DNA from: Alphaproteobacteria bacterium
Lineage (GTDB): Bacteria > Pseudomonadota > Alphaproteobacteria > RF32 > CAG-239
DNA length: 6,557 nucleotides
Direction of reading: 5' to 3'
Assembly: GCA_017557925.1 (NCBI GenBank)
Contig: JAFYWO010000072.1
Span: forward strand, 1 to 6,557
The first letter of the stretch is position 1. Each line of letters opens with the position of its first letter. The notes under the pieces were generated by a model. It saw only the letters and a program-made list of their open reading frames with translations. It had not been told where the DNA came from and did no database searches. Shown in pieces: positions 1-6,186 of this stretch. The position numbers were made by a program, and so were the translations under genes.

Positions 1-661
1 GAAGATAAAGAGGAAATGTCAGATTATTTTGTTTTATGAATTTTTTACTAAAAAAACGCCCTCTTACTCCACCGCCTATGTAGTATAAATCCGATAAAGC
101 ATCTTTAGCATAAAATGGTGTGTATAGTGCTAATTTATCTAAACTTCGTGATGAATACTTTACATCATCTTGCATACTTTCGGCATCTTTTTTGTTTCTT
201 ATATTTTCTATCCACTCTTTATTATATACATCATAATATGATGTCAGAAGAATATCAGGATTATCCTTTTTTATTATTTTAAGAGCGGTTTGAATTGCAT
301 CAGGTTCCAGCCAATCATCACTATCAACAAATGTTATGTAATCTTTGGTTGAGGCATTCATTCCGGTATTTCGAGCGAAAGACACACCCTGATTTGATTG
401 ATTTATGACTTTTATATTTGAGTATTTTGAAGCATAATTGTTTAGAATATTTAGAGAGTTATCTGTTGAACCGTCATTTACAGCTATTATTTCTACTTTT
501 TTTGATTGCGAAAGAATACTATCTAAGCACTTTGAAAGATATTTTTCTGCATTGTAAACAGGGATAACAATACTGACGGAAACTCTTAGATTTAGATAAA
601 AGCACATAAAAAGAATAGCTATAATTATGGCTGTAAAAATTTTATATAAATTTTTTCTCAT
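1..661 (-). CDS. Family 2 glycosyltransferase with N-terminal membrane helix (partial, C-terminus off the left edge)
   Basis: Inverting-type glycosyltransferase (GT-A fold, GT2) that would move a sugar from a nucleotide-sugar donor, probably in surface polysaccharide or glycolipid synthesis; donor and acceptor cannot be read. About 220 residues are visible and the frame is open to the window edge. Residues 8-25 form a hydrophobic helix preceded by Arg/Lys-rich residues 1-7. The GT2 domain begins at about residue 27 with VSIVIPVYN (29-37), then VNDGSTD (61-67), GVSFARNTG (92-100) and the metal/nucleotide-binding VDSDDW (112-117). The ATG at 661 is preceded by GAGAGG 8 nt upstream, whereas the next Met (residue 19) has no ribosome site, so the membrane helix belongs to the protein. 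It lies 59 nt after the DUF58 gene on the same strand with no terminator seen. The GT2 call is firm; the role is unknown. Confidence 0.9.
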   Translation of the reverse strand, partial: MRKNLYKIFTAIIIAILFMCFYLNLRVSVSIVIPVYNAEKYLSKCLDSILSQSKKVEIIAVNDGSTDNSLNILNNYASKYSNIKVINQSNQGVSFARNTGMNASTKDYITFVDSDDWLEPDAIQTALKIIKKDNPDILLTSYYDVYNKEWIENIRNKKDAESMQDDVKYSSRSLDKLALYTPFYAKDALSDLYYIGGGVRGRFFSKKFIKQNNLTFPLYL

Positions 662-669
662 CACTTCAA

Positions 670-675
670 CCTCTC
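670..675 (-). promoter_or_regulatory. Ribosome binding site of the GT2 gene
   Basis: On the minus strand this reads GAGAGG and ends 8 nt before the ATG at 661. It supports that start and therefore the presence of the N-terminal membrane helix. The rest of the 662-720 spacer is A/T-rich, with no clear promoter or terminator. Confidence 0.6.
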
Positions 676-720
676 TTTTTTGATATTTTAGAGATTAAAT
701 GCTTTTTTTATAGTTAATTA

Positions 721-1647
721 TTACAAAATTTTTAATTGCTTATGAAGCGGTTTATCTGTTCTTAAATTTATATACTGACATTCAAAACGTTTACAAAAAT
801 TTTCCATATTTTTGCGTTTTTCAGCAAAATATTGAAAATACGCATCTTTAAATGCAAGTGGCGCAGTATTAAAAGCAAGTTTCTGCCCGTTATATTCTGC
901 TAAATATTCTCCGCTTAAAGGCGGAACTTCTTCTATATAATCAAATACGTTAAGACAATATACCCTATTACGTTTTGTTAATGCCGCTAATGATTTAAGA
1001 GTTTCATCGGTAATATTTTTAAAGTCACTTATTATAAACACCATTGCTTTGCTTTTTAGATTATATTGCAAATACTGCAAAGGATCTTTTAGGTTATAAG
1101 TTGACACATCCGTTGTTTCCAATATTGACTTACTTGTTTTGGATATTGCTTTTAAGATAGCCATAAGATTTTTTTGATTACTTTGTGATTTATATATACT
1201 TATCTTTTTTCCATCATAAAGCACCAAACCAAAACGGTCCTTATTAGCAAGACATTGCCAACCAAGCAATGCTGCTAATTTTGATGCAGATACAGATTTT
1301 AACTCTTTTTTTGTTCCAAAAATCATATATGGAGAGAGATCTAAAACTACATATACCTCTCTGTCTTTTTCTTCTGCAAAAACTTTGGTATATGTATCAC
1401 CCAACCGTGCGGTTACACGCCAATCTATATCTCTAACATCATCCCCAAACCCATACAACCTTACTTCCTCAAATTCCATACCTCTACCTTTGAATGCAGA
1501 ACGAATGTTACCTACTTTGTCTGTAGTTATACTATTATGGCGTTGATTTATGTATGGTAGATATTTTTTTTGCTCAATAAGCTCCTCAAGGCTTGCGTAC
1601 AAGCCGTTATATTTTTGGGGTGCATCTATTTTTTTCTTAAAAAACAT
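721..1647 (-). CDS. DUF58 domain protein (vWA-like partner of MoxR ATPase)
   Basis: A 308-residue protein of the DUF58 family, normally encoded beside a MoxR ATPase and thought to act with it in protein maturation or complex assembly; the target is unknown. The family signature is clear at residues 55-97: GRGMEFEEVR (55-64), GDDVRDIDWR (68-77), then TYTKVFAEEKDRE (85-97). A von Willebrand A-like strand follows, with DLSPYM at 103-108, and a later strand IISDF at 205-209 carries a second MIDAS-type Asp. The first MIDAS motif is incomplete: in the DxSxS pattern the last Ser is Tyr107. No membrane helix or signal peptide is seen, so it should be cytoplasmic. The ATG at 1647 is the first Met in frame after an in-frame stop and lies 20 nt after the moxR stop. 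Its ribosome site is weak (GGA close to the ATG). Family certain, function inferred. Confidence 0.93.
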   Translation of the reverse strand: MFFKKKIDAPQKYNGLYASLEELIEQKKYLPYINQRHNSITTDKVGNIRSAFKGRGMEFEEVRLYGFGDDVRDIDWRVTARLGDTYTKVFAEEKDREVYVVLDLSPYMIFGTKKELKSVSASKLAALLGWQCLANKDRFGLVLYDGKKISIYKSQSNQKNLMAILKAISKTSKSILETTDVSTYNLKDPLQYLQYNLKSKAMVFIISDFKNITDETLKSLAALTKRNRVYCLNVFDYIEEVPPLSGEYLAEYNGQKLAFNTAPLAFKDAYFQYFAEKRKNMENFCKRFECQYINLRTDKPLHKQLKIL

Positions 1648-1667
1648 ATTCCATTTCTTGCCTTATA

Positions 1668-2657
1668 TTATGGTAAAGGAACAGATTTTAGTATTGAAGT
1701 TATGATATTATCTGCTGTTATTCCTTCTGCTTCAGCCTCAAAGCTTAAAATAATTCTGTGACGTAATACATCATATATAACAGAATGTATATCATCAGGT
1801 GTAACAAAATCTCTACCTTCAAGCCAAGCATTGATTTTAGCACATTTATCCAACGCTATTGTTGCACGAGGACTTGCGCCATATAGTATATTATTTTTCA
1901 GACCAGAATCGTATTTTTCAGGCTTGCGAGTTGCTATTATTAACTGAACAAGATATTCTTCCAGTTGCTCACTCATGTGTATAGATAAAACATCTCTGCG
2001 AGCTTTTAAGATGTCTTCTATTTCCAATTTTCCAACTGTTTTGGAAAACTCTTTCCAACTTTCATCTTGCTCTTTTGTTCCCATTTCTTCAGCTCTTACT
2101 AATTTTAGAATTTTGTGCTCTGTTTCTGCACTAGGTTGATCTATTTTTATATACATCAAGAATCTGTCTAATTGTGCTTCGGGCAGATTATATGTCCCTT
2201 CTTGTTCTATAGGATTTTGTGTAGCTAAAACCAAAAATAAATCAGGAAGGTGATATTGTTTACCGCCAACACTTACTTGATGCTCAGCCATTGCCTCTAA
2301 AAGGGCTGATTGAACTTTTGCCGGAGCACGATTTATTTCATCAGCCAAAACCAAATTAGCAAACACAGGACCTTGTCTAAATTCAAAACAGCAACGTTCC
2401 GCAATATAAATATCACTACCAGTTATATCGGAAGGTAACAGGTCAGGTGTAAACTGAATACGATTAAATCTTGCTTTTATACATTCAGAAAGTGTCTTTA
2501 TGGCTTTTGTTTTAGCCAGACCAGGCGCACCTTCTAACAAGACGTGACCATCTGCCAAAAGTGCTATCATCATTTTTTTTACTAAATCTTTTTGACCTAT
2601 AATTTTACTATCAAGATATTTTTGCAAGGCTATGATTTTTTCTTTTGATTCACTCAT
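1668..2657 (-). CDS. MoxR-family AAA+ ATPase
   Basis: A 329-residue AAA+ ATPase of the MoxR family. Members work as chaperone-like remodelling machines, usually on vWA-domain partners such as the DUF58 protein encoded directly downstream. All core elements are visible: Walker A GAPGLAKT (43-50), the MoxR-typical FTPDLLPSDITG (69-80), Walker B LVLADEINR (102-110), sensor 1 ATQNP (145-149), the probable arginine finger R165 in AQLDRF, and sensor 2 GASPRA (260-265). A C-terminal helical lid follows. Length is normal and nothing essential is missing, so it should be an active ATPase. The start at 2657 has a G-run (GGGGG, 2663-2667) 5 nt upstream as ribosome site. It is first in a minus-strand unit, divergent from the helicase gene. 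The specific client cannot be deduced; I give no symbol because MoxR subfamilies differ. Confidence 0.96.
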   Translation of the reverse strand: MSESKEKIIALQKYLDSKIIGQKDLVKKMMIALLADGHVLLEGAPGLAKTKAIKTLSECIKARFNRIQFTPDLLPSDITGSDIYIAERCCFEFRQGPVFANLVLADEINRAPAKVQSALLEAMAEHQVSVGGKQYHLPDLFLVLATQNPIEQEGTYNLPEAQLDRFLMYIKIDQPSAETEHKILKLVRAEEMGTKEQDESWKEFSKTVGKLEIEDILKARRDVLSIHMSEQLEEYLVQLIIATRKPEKYDSGLKNNILYGASPRATIALDKCAKINAWLEGRDFVTPDDIHSVIYDVLRHRIILSFEAEAEGITADNIITSILKSVPLP

Positions 2658-2737
2658 AAAATCCCCCGATGTTTTATTTCTGTTCTAAAATTAAACAAAA
2701 TACTTTTTATTTAAAAAAAGATACCCTATAAAAACAT

Positions 2738-2766
2738 AATATAAGATTCACCGGATAAAAAAACAA
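2738..2766 (-). promoter_or_regulatory. Candidate sigma-70-type promoter for the MoxR-DUF58 unit
   Basis: On the minus strand a TTGTTT hexamer (2761-2766) and a TATATT hexamer (2738-2743) are separated by exactly 17 nt. The -10 matches five of six consensus bases and the -35 only three, in a very AT-rich spacer where chance matches are common. It would give a 5' leader of about 70 nt before moxR. For the divergent helicase gene only a weak TATAAA at 2727-2732 is visible, without a convincing -35. Confidence 0.35.
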
Positions 2767-2779
2767 GAAATATTGTGAT

Positions 2780-5197
2780 ATGAGTAACATTTTTGATTTT
2801 AATGATGAAGATGATGCAATTTGCAGCGAGGTTTTTGATAACATTAGCGCTCTAAAACCTATGCAACCAAATTTTGTAGAAGGACTTAATCCTGAACAGG
2901 CTGATGCTGTTTTGACAACTGAAGGGGCTTTATTGGTATTAGCAGGTGCAGGCACCGGTAAAACAAAAGTTTTAACAACAAGATTGGCACATATTTTAAA
3001 TAGTGGAATAGCAAGACCTTGGAATTGTTTGGTTGTTACTTTTACCAACAAGGCAGCTAATGAAATGAAGGAAAGAGTTAGAGGTTTTATTGGGGACACG
3101 GTGAATTCGGTATGGCTTGGAACTTTTCATAGTATTTGCGTTAAAATATTAAGACGTTATCCTGAACTTGTAGGCCTAAAAGACAACTTTACCATTTTGG
3201 GTGAAGATGACCAAAAAAGAGTCATAAAAAAAATCTTACAAGATAATAGTATTGATGAAAAACAATATACACCTCAAGCGGTATTAGAAAAAATATCTCG
3301 CTTTAAGGATAAAGGGCTAACTATTGAAAAAGTTGTTAATGATTATAAAACTAACACAACAACTTTGATTTACAAAGAATATCAGGCAAGGCTTTTAGAA
3401 TTAAACTGCGTTGATTTCGGGGATATTCTCCTTTATGTATTAGACATTTTACTAAAGAACCCTAATGTATTAAATGAATATCAAGAACGCTTTAAATATA
3501 TTATGGTTGACGAGTATCAAGATACTAACGTTACTCAATATTTGTTATTAAGGTTACTCTCACAAAAATACCGCAATATTTGTTGCGTTGGTGATGATGA
3601 CCAATCTATTTATTCTTGGCGTGGTGCAGAAATTGAAAATATTTTGAAGTTTAACAACGACTTTCCTGAGGCTAAAACCATAAGACTTGAAAGAAATTAC
3701 CGCTCCACAGAAAACATTCTTACAGCCGCAAGTTCTGTTATAAGTCATAACTCCAAAAGACTGGGTAAAACATTAAGGGTTGCTGAGCATAGTCCTGTTT
3801 CTTGCTCTAAAAATGAAAAAATAAAAGTCGTTAGTAATTATGGTGGTGATGACGAAGCAAAATATATTGCTGATAAAATAAAAGGCCTGAAATATGACGG
3901 ATTTAATTATGAAGAAATAGCTGTTTTGGTTAGAACTGCCTCACAAACCAGAGCTTTAGAAGAAGTATTCATAAAAGAATCCATACCTTATAAAGTTGTG
4001 GGTGGCTTAAAGTTCTATGAAAGAGCAGAAATTAGAGATATGCTTGCTTATTTCAGGTTAATCTTGCAACCTAGTGATGACCTTGCTTTTGAAAGAATCA
4101 TCAATAAGCCCGCCAGAGGAATCGGTGAAAAGACTATTGATAAAATCAGAGACAGGGCAAAATTTGACAGAACTCCTTTATATCAAACTATGGTTAATAT
4201 GGTTGATGATGGAGAATTTAGCGGAAAAACAAAAAATGCTCTTCAAGGTGTTATTGATTTAGTCTGTGAGTGGAGAAAAATTTTACCTGCTCTTTCTTTG
4301 GGAGAATTTGCTGAACAAGTTGTAGAAGAATCTTCTTATATGATGATGCTTGAGCAAGATAAATCTGTTGAAGCTCCGGGTAGAATAGAAAACATCAAAG
4401 AACTCTTAAACGTTATGAGTGATAGAGAAACATATCCTGATTTAGCAACCTTTTTAGAACACGTTAGTCTAGTTATTGACAACGAATACAACGACAATTC
4501 AAATAAAGTTATTATTTCAACTTTACACGCAGCAAAAGGTTTGGAATTTGATGCCGTATTTTTACCGGGTTGGGAAGAAGGTATTTTCCCTCATCAAAAA
4601 TGTTTAGACTGTAATGATGTGGAAGGACTGGAAGAAGAACGAAGACTCGCTTATGTAGCCATAACCAGAGCAAAGCGAATCTTATATATCACAATGGCTT
4701 TTAATAGAAAACTTTATGGACAGTGGCAAAATTATCAACCCTCTCGCTTTATAAATGAATTACCTCCAAAATGTATTGAACTTGTTAATAATACAGGATA
4801 TGCAAAACCAAGCCAAAGCAGTTATAACAGTGTATATGGGGGCGGTAGAGATTATTACAGAAATAACAACTTTGATAATTCTTATAGTAAGAATAATTAT
4901 TCTAATTATGATAACTCTTACAAAAAGAAAGAAAAAAGCGGTTATTTTGATAGCTATGAAAACTCTTTTTATGATGATGAATATGATAGTTACGAATCTA
5001 ATGGATATTATAGAAAAAAAGTAAATAATGATTATTTTTACCAATCAAAAAAACAAAATCCTTTAGTTGGTATTAGAGTTTATCATCCAAGCTTCGGTTA
5101 TGGAAGAATTATAAATGTTGACGGTGATAAGTGCGAAGTAATGTTTGATAAAGCAGGTAAAAAGAAAATTATGGGTAGTTTTTTAGAAAAATGCTAA
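2780..5197 (+). CDS. uvrD: ATP-dependent DNA helicase, UvrD/PcrA type (superfamily 1)
   Basis: An 805-residue 3'-5' SF1A DNA helicase for nucleotide excision and mismatch repair and for clearing proteins from DNA. All motifs are present: Q motif LNPEQ (36-40), Walker A AGAGTGKT (55-62), Ia TFTNKAANEM (87-96), GTFHS (114-118), Walker B MVDEYQDTN (242-250), III GDDDQSIYSWRGA (271-283), IV LERNYRS (303-309), V STLHAAKGLEFD (580-591) and VI RRLAYVAITRAK (621-632). A Tyr/Asn/Ser-rich linker (about 681-755) joins the core to a Tudor-like C-terminal domain (759-802, with VYHPSFGYGRI), the RNA-polymerase-binding module of PcrA/UvrD. The acidic N-terminal extension before LNPEQ fits alphaproteobacterial UvrD. 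The start at 2780 has no real Shine-Dalgarno; Met28 is an alternative but also lacks one. Rep is less likely because of the Tudor-like domain; PcrA and UvrD cannot be told apart here. It stands alone, divergent from moxR and convergent with the GtrA gene. Confidence 0.97.
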   Translation: MSNIFDFNDEDDAICSEVFDNISALKPMQPNFVEGLNPEQADAVLTTEGALLVLAGAGTGKTKVLTTRLAHILNSGIARPWNCLVVTFTNKAANEMKERVRGFIGDTVNSVWLGTFHSICVKILRRYPELVGLKDNFTILGEDDQKRVIKKILQDNSIDEKQYTPQAVLEKISRFKDKGLTIEKVVNDYKTNTTTLIYKEYQARLLELNCVDFGDILLYVLDILLKNPNVLNEYQERFKYIMVDEYQDTNVTQYLLLRLLSQKYRNICCVGDDDQSIYSWRGAEIENILKFNNDFPEAKTIRLERNYRSTENILTAASSVISHNSKRLGKTLRVAEHSPVSCSKNEKIKVVSNYGGDDEAKYIADKIKGLKYDGFNYEEIAVLVRTASQTRALEEVFIKESIPYKVVGGLKFYERAEIRDMLAYFRLILQPSDDLAFERIINKPARGIGEKTIDKIRDRAKFDRTPLYQTMVNMVDDGEFSGKTKNALQGVIDLVCEWRKILPALSLGEFAEQVVEESSYMMMLEQDKSVEAPGRIENIKELLNVMSDRETYPDLATFLEHVSLVIDNEYNDNSNKVIISTLHAAKGLEFDAVFLPGWEEGIFPHQKCLDCNDVEGLEEERRLAYVAITRAKRILYITMAFNRKLYGQWQNYQPSRFINELPPKCIELVNNTGYAKPSQSSYNSVYGGGRDYYRNNNFDNSYSKNNYSNYDNSYKKKEKSGYFDSYENSFYDDEYDSYESNGYYRKKVNNDYFYQSKKQNPLVGIRVYHPSFGYGRIINVDGDKCEVMFDKAGKKKIMGSFLEKC
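4820..5044 (+). other. Low-complexity Tyr/Asn/Ser-rich linker of the helicase
   Basis: Encodes helicase residues 681-755, between the motor core and the Tudor-like domain. By count, 17 of 75 residues are Tyr, 13 are Asn and 11 are Ser, with Lys and Asp/Glu patches interspersed and almost no aliphatic residues. It is degenerate rather than a perfect repeat and keeps an intact frame into the conserved C-terminal domain. UvrD/PcrA linkers are known to be disordered and variable; this one is aromatic-rich. Confidence 0.85.
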
Positions 5198-5219
5198 AAT
5201 CACAAATATACTTTATGAG

Positions 5220-5690
5220 TTAATTATTTTCTTTTCTGAATGAAAAATATTTATGAATAAAAAATGTTGCAATAGTTATTATCACAACACAACAAAGTTG
5301 TGCTAAAGCTTTATTCAAGTTTGGAATTGAATGAAGTATGTTAACAGAAGACAGTTTTTCTTCTATATGAATAATCTTTACAAACATAGCAAGCAAACCT
5401 ATATTAACAAAGTATAGAAAAATATATGACGAAAATGCTTTAGTATATTCTTTTATAAAAGGTCCGTTACTTTGAAAAACATAATAACGCATTGTTGCTA
5501 TGGATATATTTATACTAACAATATTCATTAAAAACAGTGAAATTTGCTCTTTTCCGGAAGTCAGATACAAAAAAGCATAGTATATCAAAAACGCAACTAC
5601 CGTATTAAAACCACCCACTAAAATAAATCTTATTTTTTGGTTTAAGCGAAACCAAATGGTTTCTAATTTTTTATAAATTGATACTATCAT
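5220..5690 (-). CDS. GtrA-family membrane protein
   Basis: A 156-residue integral membrane protein of the GtrA/DPMS family, whose members are implicated in moving undecaprenyl-phosphate-linked sugars across the inner membrane or in helping cell-surface glycosylation. The GtrA signature IRFILVGGFNTVVAFLIYY (20-38) opens the first helix. Four hydrophobic helices are visible at about 22-43, 50-67, 85-106 and 129-146, with the family's aromatic/basic patches after helix 2 (MRYYVFQS, 67-74) and helix 4 (HKYFSFRK, 146-153). Length is typical. The ATG at 5690 has a strong AGGAG 7 nt upstream. The gene is a single-gene minus-strand unit converging on the helicase, with 22 nt between stops. No glycosyltransferase is adjacent, although GtrA proteins are often encoded beside a GtrB-like one; the GT2 gene at the left edge is over 4.5 kb away in another unit. 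The substrate is unknown. Confidence 0.9.
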   Translation of the reverse strand: MIVSIYKKLETIWFRLNQKIRFILVGGFNTVVAFLIYYAFLYLTSGKEQISLFLMNIVSINISIATMRYYVFQSNGPFIKEYTKAFSSYIFLYFVNIGLLAMFVKIIHIEEKLSSVNILHSIPNLNKALAQLCCVVIITIATFFIHKYFSFRKENN

Positions 5691-5697
5691 TTTGTGT

Positions 5698-5702
5698 CTC
5701 CT
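5698..5702 (-). promoter_or_regulatory. Ribosome binding site of the GtrA-family gene
   Basis: On the minus strand this reads AGGAG, within AGAGGAGA, 7 nt before the ATG at 5690. It is a near-ideal Shine-Dalgarno and fixes the start of the GtrA protein. Confidence 0.75.
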
Positions 5703-5719
5703 CTTTTTCAGAATGGCAG

Positions 5720-5792
5720 AAAAAAAATTGTTTGCAGTAAAAAAATGAATACTATGCGCTTTTTTTTGTTTTTATGACATAAAAATTTTTAT
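5720..5792. other. A/T-tract cluster in the divergent gtrA-gatC spacer
   Basis: The 205-nt spacer 5691-5895 holds no gene or RNA that I can recognise. It contains runs A8 (5720-5727), A7 (5739-5745), T8 (5760-5767), T5 (5769-5773) and A5T5 (5781-5790). The main tracts sit about 19-22 bp apart, close to two helical turns, as expected for intrinsically bent DNA. Within it lie an inverted repeat TTTTTAT-gac-ATAAAAA (5769-5785) and an overlapping palindrome (5779-5792), both made only of A/T pairs. No confident -35/-10 pair for either gene is visible. The observation is direct; any function in bending or regulation is inference. Confidence 0.4.
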
Positions 5793-5882
5793 TATTACAA
5801 ACTATATTTTATGATTGATATTGATTACAAAAAATAGGCTTGCAAAAAAGTGTAATTGTGATAAAAGTTTTAGGAATTTTAA

Positions 5883-5889
5883 AAGGAGA
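5883..5889 (+). promoter_or_regulatory. Ribosome binding site of gatC (decides the start)
   Basis: AAGGAGA, with 7 nt between its last G and the ATG at 5896. It selects this ATG over a TTG at 5815 in the same frame, which would add 27 residues unlike any GatC and has no ribosome site. Confidence 0.85.
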
Positions 5890-5895
5890 ATTATA

Positions 5896-6183
5896 ATGGC
5901 CATTGATAATGAAACCGTAAAACAAATTGCATACTTGGCAAGACTTGGTGTTGAACCTGAAAAATTAGAAGAAACACAAAAAGAGTTCAATAAAATTTTA
6001 AGTTGGGTTGAAGAACTTGGTGAAGTTGATACAAGTGGTGTAGAACCAATGATTTCGCCTTATGAAGATAGTATCTTATTAAGAGAAGATAAGGTAACTG
6101 AAGGATGTCAAAGTAGTAAAATCTTATCTAATGCGCCGGCAAAAGAATTTGGATATTTTGCTGTTCCTAAAGTTGTGGAGTAA
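5896..6183 (+). CDS. gatC: Asp-tRNA(Asn)/Glu-tRNA(Gln) amidotransferase subunit C
   Basis: A 95-residue GatC, the small subunit that wraps around GatA and GatB and stabilises the GatCAB complex. The complex converts mischarged Glu-tRNA(Gln), and in some organisms Asp-tRNA(Asn), to the correct aminoacyl-tRNA in the cytoplasm. Family features seen are the N-terminal helix VKQIAYLARLGV (8-19), the second helix about 22-42, the GVEPM turn (48-52), the LREDKV segment (62-67) and the C-terminal APAKEFGYFAVPKVVE (80-95), which inserts along GatA. Length is typical. The ATG at 5896 is fixed by the strong AAGGAGA. gatA starts 3 nt after the stop, so the two are translationally coupled; gatB would be expected beyond the right edge. 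Its presence implies tRNA-dependent Gln (or Asn) tRNA charging in this organism. Confidence 0.97.
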   Translation: MAIDNETVKQIAYLARLGVEPEKLEETQKEFNKILSWVEELGEVDTSGVEPMISPYEDSILLREDKVTEGCQSSKILSNAPAKEFGYFAVPKVVE

Positions 6184-6186
6184 TAT

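Noticed and set aside
2707..3099. A minus-strand open frame of 130 codons overlapping the start of the helicase.
   Set aside because: It lies antisense to the conserved helicase motifs, has no recognisable domain, and is a shadow of the real gene.
4755..5044. Open frames on both strands over the helicase linker coding for Ile-rich peptides.
   Set aside because: They are shifted or antisense readings of the Tyr/Asn-rich linker codons; the conserved Tudor-like domain downstream confirms the helicase frame.
1..5690. The GT2 gene and the GtrA gene as one GtrA/GtrB glucosylation cassette.
   Set aside because: They are far apart, in separate units with three unrelated genes between them, and the GT2 lacks visible GtrB-type features in the part seen.
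5731..5768. Possible intrinsic terminator: GCAGT...ACTATGC stem followed by eight T.
   Set aside because: The stem is short and bulged, and no plus-strand gene ends nearby that it would serve.
5811..5837. An 8-codon open frame (ATG to TAG) upstream of gatC that could be a leader peptide.
   Set aside because: It has no Shine-Dalgarno, no run of regulatory codons and no attenuator hairpin after it; chance is sufficient.
5815..5895. A 27-residue upstream extension of gatC from a TTG codon.
   Set aside because: It has no ribosome site and no GatC-like sequence; the ATG at 5896 has a strong AAGGAGA at the right distance and gives the usual GatC length.
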